Source: CAYLLN01 sp040901775 (GTDB taxonomy: Bacteria > Planctomycetota > Planctomycetia > Pirellulales > Pirellulaceae). Taken from it: a stretch of DNA of 10,682 nt. The translations under genes and the position numbers were made by a program. Positions 6,825 through 10,682 of this stretch are shown piece by piece; position 1 is the first letter of the stretch, and each line of letters opens with the position of its first letter. Under the pieces are notes generated by a model. That model ran no database searches and was not told the origin of the DNA. It worked only from the letters and a program-made list of their open reading frames with translations. The stretch covers positions 1 through 10,682 of the forward strand of contig JBBDYF010000310.1 in NCBI GenBank assembly GCA_040901775.1, written 5' to 3'.

Positions 6825-6834
6825 GGCAAGTTTG

Positions 6835-7095
6835 CTAGGCTTTGTCGATCAGCTTTTTGACTAGCGCGGCGACCAGTTCCGGCTTGTCCTCGCGGCGGAG
6901 GTGCTCGACCACGTCGGGCTTGACGCCCAGCTTGCCCAGGTGCAGGGCCAGGCTGTCCCAGTGCTTGGTGCGTTTTTTCCCTTCCGAGAGGTACAACTCG
7001 GTCACCAGCTCTTGGGCCCGTTGCAGGGCCACGTCGTCCCGATGGTCGTAGTAATTCTGGATGACCTTGCGCTGGTACTTGGTGTATTCGGCCAT
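6835..7095 (-). CDS. Conserved-looking 86-aa protein of unknown function
   Basis: This small, highly charged, soluble protein is predicted to be almost entirely helical. It begins MAEYTKYQRKVIQNYYDHRD, has a central EGKKRTKHWDSL segment (38-49), and ends in an amphipathic helix with KPELVAALVKKLIDKA (71-86). I recall similar short proteins from other planctomycete genomes, always unnamed; no function is assigned. The ATG at 7095 has AAGGGA about 8 nt upstream on the minus strand. The stop is 18 nt before the dehydrogenase start, so the two are probably co-transcribed. The 154-bp spacer upstream (7096-7249) separates it from the large lipoprotein gene and may hold its promoter, although no clear -10/-35 pair is visible. 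Confidence 0.85.
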   Translation of the reverse strand: MAEYTKYQRKVIQNYYDHRDDVALQRAQELVTELYLSEGKKRTKHWDSLALHLGKLGVKPDVVEHLRREDKPELVAALVKKLIDKA

Positions 7096-7249
7096 TGGCT
7101 GGGTCCCTTCTCGCGGAGAACACTATCGCGGGAAATACTGGCGCGGGCACTCGATCGATCGCTGGCGCGAGAATGCACTGCCAGCTTCCCGCTGTCATCG
7201 GCCAATGTTCGGTTGGTAGTTCAGGAATCTTCGGCAGCGGGCTCGCGCT

Positions 7250-9296
7250 TTACGGCCTGCCCGCGGGAGGGAAGGAGGGCGAACCCGAGCGCGTCGGAGG
7301 AATCGCGCCTGGGCCGGTCGCGGGGAGCCCTCCGGGTCCGATCGCCGGTCCCGCCCCCGGGCGCATTCCGGGGCCGGGCATCGCGCCCGCCGGAAACTTG
7401 GGGAGTGGAAACAGGTCGGTCAAACCGCCGGCCCCCATCAGCGCCGAGCCGAAGTCTTCGAGCACGGTCTGATCCGCCGGGCCCTTGCTGGTTAGCGCCG
7501 TCGCCAGCATGTCTTTCAGATCGCCGTCGTCGAGCAGCTTGCCGGCGTCTCCGAGTTGGTCTTCGTTCACGGCGGTCAGGACGATCGAGAGCATCTCCTC
7601 GGGCTTGACCAATTCCTTCGCCACCCAAAACCGAGCTTCCAACAAAAAGGGAAGCGCGTCGTAAGGTTTGGCATCGGCCAGTTGCTGAATCCGCTGCAAC
7701 GCGCGCTCGGGCGCGATCGCCGGCACGGCAGCGCCATGGAACTTGTCGAGCACCGCGCCGATGTTCTCCAGTTCCTTCTCGATCGGATCGTCCACCTTGT
7801 TGCGCTTGTTGCGGGCTTCCACGATCGAGCGGTTGTTCAACGTTCTGCCGGTGTACACGGCGGGTCCGGGCCGCTTGGGAACCAGAATGCGGACCCGCGT
7901 ATCGTTGTTGACGAACCGCGAGCCGCGCGCGGGCCGCACCTTCACGTCGAAGGCGATCAGCACGTCGCAGGTCGTGGTGCGAGCCACTTCGACCAATTCC
8001 TTATCGTTGGCCACCGCGCCGATGAACTCGACCCCCGGCACCAGTTGCCCCGTTGCAACAGCGCCCTGCTTGGCGCCGCTGCCGCTACCGTAGCCTTCGG
8101 CGCCGCCGTACCCCGCGCCGGGATCGGGATTGTAGCCGGTGGGGCCGCCCGAACCGGGGAACCCCGATCCACCGTATTGGTTTCCGCCGGCCGGCGCCGC
8201 AGGCGCGGTATTCGCTTCCTTCAAGATCGAACCGAACGCCCCGTCCGCAATCTGCGTCTTCAGATTGGCGAACAACCTGGTTCCCAGTTCGCCAGCGAAA
8301 TAGCCCAGCTCGGCTTCGACCGGATTGGCCCCGCCCGTGCCGCCCATGCCTGGCCCCATGCCCGGTTCGGCCATCGCCGCGGGGTCCACACCGCCGGCAC
8401 CCCCTACTCCCAGGCGTGGGCCGCGCTTCGGGCCGCCCGCGCCTTCACCGGCGCCAGCGGCCTGATTGCCACCCGTCAGTTCCGCATAGGCGGTCTCGAG
8501 TTCGGCCGAACCGACCGGCTGGGGATGCGCATCGAAGTCGCGCGGAGCGGAATACACCACGATCATTCCAATTCGCGTGCCCAAATCGGGCCGCGACAGT
8601 CCGGGAATCCACTGCATCTTTTCGGCCAACTCCTTGCCCGCCCCCGGCGTCACCAGGTAGTGCAGCATGAGCGTTCGCCAGGCCTCGTCATCGTTCTTTT
8701 GGGCGAAGGCATAAAACGCCTTCTCACGCAGCGTCTTGGGTTTGGGCGGGGCTGCCGACTGGCCATAGCCGCTGCCGTACGGATCGTAACCCTCGGCCCC
8801 ACTACCAGATCCCAGGGGCTGGCCATTGATATCGGCGCCGGGATAGCCTTCAGCGCCAGGATAGCCTTCAGCGCCAGGATAGCCTTCAGCGCCGGGATAG
8901 CCTTCAGCGCCGGGATAGCCTTCAGCGCCGGGATAGCCTTCAGCGCCGGNNNNNNNNNNNNNNNNNNNNNNNNNNNNNNNNNNNNNNNNNNNNNNNNNNN
9001 NNNNNNNNNNNNNNNNNNNNNNNNNNNNNNNNNNNNNNNNNNNNNNNNNGATAGCCGCTGGCCATGTCGCTCGGGTAGCCGCCGTCCATCGGGTCCGTCG
9101 GCCTCATCGCGGCAGCATCCGTTGCTCCCGCCGCGGCTGGGGCTGCCGGAGCCCCTGGGGCCGAGGGCGGAGGAGGCGCGCCGGGCCCACTATTGCTGGC
9201 GACCGTGGTGGAGCCCCCGCCGCCGCTGCCGCCCCCACAGCCAACGGCGAGAATCAGGAGTCCGCTTGCAACGCCCAGGTGAAGAATCGTTCGCAT
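7250..9296 (-). CDS. Large Gly/Pro-rich lipoprotein with collagen-like repeats, interrupted by an assembly gap
   Basis: I read this as one gene across the N run at 8950-9049. The N-terminal part has 82 residues: a lipoprotein signal MRTILHLGVASGLLILAVGC with lipidated Cys20, then a Gly/Ser and Pro/Ala-rich linker. After the gap comes an array of (PGAEGY) with Gly every third residue, then PKTLREKAFYAFAQKNDDEAW, a soluble stretch, more Gly-rich linker, and a folded C-terminal region of about 250 residues. That region includes DVLIAFDVKVRPARGSRFVNNDTRVRI in two pieces and helical segments. The protein ends in a Pro/Gly-rich tail. The C-terminal part is 565 residues. The start at 9296 has GGAG about 9 nt upstream on the minus strand. 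The internal ATG at 8668 is not the true start, because the frame is open from the repeat through it. No known catalytic domain is recognised. It is probably an envelope-anchored structural protein. Confidence 0.83.
8842..8949 (-). repeat. 18-bp tandem repeat, six copies, encoding PGAEGY
   Basis: The plus-strand unit GATAGCCTTCAGCGCCRG repeats at 8842, 8860, 8878, 8896, 8914 and 8932. The first two units end CAG and the other four end CGG; all else is identical. Translated on the minus strand it gives PGAEGY, so Gly falls at every third position in a collagen-like pattern. The array ends exactly at the assembly gap and a degenerate unit resumes at 9050. Confidence 0.95.
8950..9049. other. Assembly gap of 100 N inside the repeat array
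   Basis: Exactly 100 N are present, a common placeholder for an unsized scaffold gap. Both edges fall on 18-bp repeat unit boundaries. The number of missing repeat units is unknown. Confidence 0.98.
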
Positions 9297-9392
9297 GTCG
9301 CCACTCCAGAACACAGGAGAGATTGTCGGCTCCTCAAGCCGTCGATTATGGCAGATTCGGGAGGCCATGTCGAGCAAACCGCGTTTGGGACG

Positions 9393-10118
9393 CTACTCCT
9401 GCCCGATGGTCGTCATGGCAACCCGCGCGTCCTCAAAAAATGTGTACTTTACCGCCTGCGCCGTGGGTGCCCGGAAACCAATGAACACAAAGTGTTCCGG
9501 ACCCTCGTAGAAGTAGATGTCCATCTGCCCGTCGAGTTGCAGCGTGGCGTTGTCGGGCCGGGTGTTGCTGAATTCTTGCTGCCCCTTCACCGAAATCAGC
9601 CGAACCGCAACCGGTTCCCCAGCGGGCGAGGTCAACTGCACGTCCTGCCAGGCGGCCCCGGCAAAGGCCGCCGATAATTGCGTCTGTACCTCGGCTTGCA
9701 ACGCGTCGGCCTTTTGATCCCCCTTGGGCACGGCCGCCAGGTAGCAGTACACCGGGGCAAACTTTTTTGGATCGGCCGGGTCGTCCACCAGCCGTTCGAT
9801 GGCATAGCTGAACCCCGGCAGCTTGACGGCCGGCGGCAGGGCCCGCGGCTCGGTGGCGGCCAACGAATTGGAATATTCGGCGAACAAGGCCGGCAGCCGC
9901 AACGAAACCCCCACGGGTTTGGTCGCGGCGTCGGTTACCGCTGTCGGCGCCGCGCACAGCTTCTCGTTCAAGGCGGCCCGCTGACCGACCGACGCGAGCG
10001 ATGCCTCGTACCGCGCACTGTAGGTTCCCCCCAGGTCGCAGCCGCAAAATAGGATCAGTCCCCCGAAAAGCAGCGCCAGCGCAATGCAGCCTTTGGACAC
10101 GGACACGGTTGGGAGCAT
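9393..10118 (-). CDS. Predicted lipoprotein of unknown function
   Basis: This 241-aa protein begins MLPTVSVSKGC, followed by a hydrophobic segment ending LILFCGC, with the predicted lipidated Cys27. The residue after it is Asp28; in E. coli an Asp at this place keeps a lipoprotein in the inner membrane, but whether the rule holds in planctomycetes is not known. The mature part is soluble and mixed alpha/beta, with a DDPADPKKFAPVYCYLAAVPKGD segment in its middle and a C-terminal DIYFYEGPEHFVFIGFRAP followed by a final helix. No catalytic motif is recognised. The ATG at 10118 is chosen because it opens the signal peptide and has GAGG about 11 nt upstream; an in-frame TTG at 10163 would put 15 charged residues before it. 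The next lipoprotein gene starts 96 bp downstream on the same strand, so the pair could be co-expressed. Confidence 0.85.
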   Translation of the reverse strand: MLPTVSVSKGCIALALLFGGLILFCGCDLGGTYSARYEASLASVGQRAALNEKLCAAPTAVTDAATKPVGVSLRLPALFAEYSNSLAATEPRALPPAVKLPGFSYAIERLVDDPADPKKFAPVYCYLAAVPKGDQKADALQAEVQTQLSAAFAGAAWQDVQLTSPAGEPVAVRLISVKGQQEFSNTRPDNATLQLDGQMDIYFYEGPEHFVFIGFRAPTAQAVKYTFFEDARVAMTTIGQE

Positions 10119-10216
10119 GGAAAGTTGCCTCGACGAAAGTTCGATTCGACGAATTCTATTCAACGGTTCGATTCGCTTGCGCCATCATCATTCAGCGGGC
10201 CGGCTGGATCAACGGG

Positions 10217-10366
10217 ATGTCGGCGCGAGGCAACAGTCGGCCTGGTGCCAGTACGCCCACGCAAGTCAGCCGCGCCTGGATCGGCGGCCGCAAAGTCGAA
10301 CTGAACGATCGCCACAAGCGGCTGTACCGCAAGTACGAGGAAAAGTACGACCGGCTCGATCCGTAG
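10217..10366 (+). CDS. Probable 49-aa basic protein, unknown function
   Basis: From ATG 10217 the frame encodes MSARGNSRPGASTPTQ, then AWIGGRKVELNDRHKRLYRK and an acidic/basic helix ending DRLDP. Third codon positions are strongly G/C, like real genes in this genome, and the C-terminal half looks like a compact helical, nucleic-acid-binding-type segment. The frame is open further upstream, but that part overlaps the lipoprotein gene on the other strand. No good Shine-Dalgarno site is visible. It is divergent from the lipoprotein gene at 10118 and converges on the 39-aa gene. It could also be a leftover C-terminus of a degraded gene. Confidence 0.5.
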   Translation: MSARGNSRPGASTPTQVSRAWIGGRKVELNDRHKRLYRKYEEKYDRLDP

Positions 10367-10386
10367 GGTGGAATGTCTTGACGGTC

Positions 10387-10506
10387 TTATTTTCCCGCCT
10401 CGGCCTCTTTCTCCAGGGCAGTGAGCGCACGCGGCACGTGATTCTCGACCCACGGCGGCCGATCCTTTTCGAGCAACATCGCGCGCAACCAGCGATATTC
10501 GGGCAT
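10387..10506 (-). CDS. Probable 39-aa small protein, unknown function
   Basis: The frame encodes MPEYRWLRAMLLEKDRPP, then WVENHVPRALTALEKEAEAGK, a soluble and mostly helical peptide. The frame remains open upstream to 10617, but that extension reads through two palindromic repeats and is not credible. The ATG at 10506 has GAGGAG 6 nt upstream, the strongest Shine-Dalgarno match in the window. It follows the partial minus-strand gene by 95 bp. No homology is recognised. Confidence 0.55.
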   Translation of the reverse strand: MPEYRWLRAMLLEKDRPPWVENHVPRALTALEKEAEAGK

Positions 10507-10512
10507 GAATGT

Positions 10513-10518
10513 CTCCTC
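10513..10518 (-). promoter_or_regulatory. Strong Shine-Dalgarno site for the 39-aa gene
   Basis: Minus-strand GAGGAG lies 6 nt before the ATG at 10506 and fixes that start. Most other genes here have weak or no such site. Confidence 0.65.
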
Positions 10519-10546
10519 AATGAGCGTGGACAGTGTTTCTGCAAAG

Positions 10547-10565
10547 CCGCGACCAGTGGTCGCGG
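10547..10565. repeat. Perfect palindromic repeat, 8-bp arms
   Basis: CCGCGACCAGTGGTCGCGG has arms that are exact reverse complements around AGT. It lies between two minus-strand genes and could form a hairpin in RNA. No T-run follows, so it is not a standard intrinsic terminator. Confidence 0.8.
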
Positions 10566-10581
10566 GGACAATGTCGCGGAG

Positions 10582-10600
10582 GACAAGCTGGCAGCTTGTC
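10582..10600. repeat. Perfect palindromic repeat, 9-bp arms, next to a stop codon
   Basis: GACAAGCTGGCAGCTTGTC has 9-bp arms around a single central base. On the minus strand it begins one base after the stop codon at 10602-10604 of the partial gene. The placement suits a 3'-end hairpin that protects or terminates the transcript. I recall similar AAGCTGGCAGCTT palindromes from planctomycete intergenic DNA, but could not search for them. Confidence 0.8.
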
Positions 10601-10601
10601 G

Positions 10602-10682
10602 CTACGGGGCGATCCACTTCCCATCGCGAAACAGGCAGGCCTGGGGATCGAACTCGGTCAGATGCCGCAGTTCGAGCGAGGG
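10602..10682 (-). CDS. C-terminal end of an unidentified protein, cut by the window edge
   Basis: On the minus strand the last 26 codons read PSLELRHLTEFDPQACLFRD then GKWIAP and a TAG stop. The codons have G/C-rich third positions and the peptide looks like ordinary folded protein. The start and most of the gene lie beyond the window. I do not recognise the family from this fragment. Confidence 0.65.
   Translation of the reverse strand, partial: PSLELRHLTEFDPQACLFRDGKWIAP

Noticed and set aside
5701..6864. Long open plus-strand frame of 387 codons
   Set aside because: It is antisense to a complete dehydrogenase with all catalytic motifs and has no recognisable protein features.
7178..7187. 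CTGCCAGCTT, matching half of the palindrome at 10582-10600
   Set aside because: Only ten bases match and there is no second arm; probably chance.
8842..8949. CRISPR array
   Set aside because: The 18-bp units are head-to-tail without spacers and translate in frame as PGAEGY.
9326..9342. Small hairpin CGGCT/AGCCG between the two lipoprotein genes as a terminator
   Set aside because: Only a 5-bp stem with no T-run; not enough for a terminator call.
7556..9484. Long open plus-strand frame (over 600 codons, crossing the N gap)
   Set aside because: It is antisense to the large lipoprotein gene, reads the repeat as meaningless FSAGIA units, and exists because GC-rich repeats lack stop codons.
10507..10617. 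N-terminal extension of the 39-aa gene to 76 residues
   Set aside because: It would translate through both palindromes and overlap the stop of the upstream gene; the Shine-Dalgarno site marks the ATG at 10506.

Overview
The window reads as chromosomal DNA of a GC-rich planctomycete, probably of the Pirellulales type. The evidence is a Hanks-type kinase linked to an ECF sigma factor, poorly conserved Shine-Dalgarno sites, several proteins of a style I associate with planctomycetes (the RLDNATRGYYTGRL-type membrane protein, an 86-residue KYQRKVIQNYYD protein), and Gly/Pro-rich lipoproteins. This assignment comes from recognition, not from a search.

Positions 1-4992, plus strand, hold a compact five-gene block: a Ser/Thr kinase with about eight C-terminal membrane segments, a four-helix membrane protein, an ECF sigma factor, an AIM24-family protein, and a small protein with an anti-sigma-like Cys/His cluster. 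Spacings are 11, 60, 43 and 2 nt. The layout suggests one signalling unit: envelope sensing or phosphorylation by the kinase and membrane partner, output through the sigma factor, and modulation by the last gene. Direct repeats precede the block and a heptamer array sits between the sigma and AIM24 genes.

Positions 5033-5554, plus strand, encode a stand-alone GIY-YIG-type nuclease of clearly lower GC content (about 54% by hand count against roughly 65-75% in sampled flanks), probably acquired.

Positions 5611-10118 are all on the minus strand. Read in transcription order they are: a 241-aa lipoprotein (10118 to 9393); a large Gly/Pro-rich lipoprotein with a collagen-like PGAEGY hexapeptide array (9296 to 7250), interrupted by a 100-N assembly gap; an 86-aa conserved-looking small protein (7095 to 6835); and an iron-dependent alcohol dehydrogenase resembling hydroxyacid-oxoacid transhydrogenases (6816 to 5611). 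The last two are 18 nt apart and probably co-transcribed.

Positions 10119-10682 hold a probable 49-aa plus-strand gene, a 39-aa minus-strand gene with a strong Shine-Dalgarno site, two perfect palindromic repeats, and the last 26 codons of a minus-strand gene that runs off the window.

No tRNA, rRNA, CRISPR array or transposase was seen. No stretch longer than 300 bases lacks a gene; the longest gene-free stretch is 7096-7249 (154 bp), where I see no convincing promoter or terminator.
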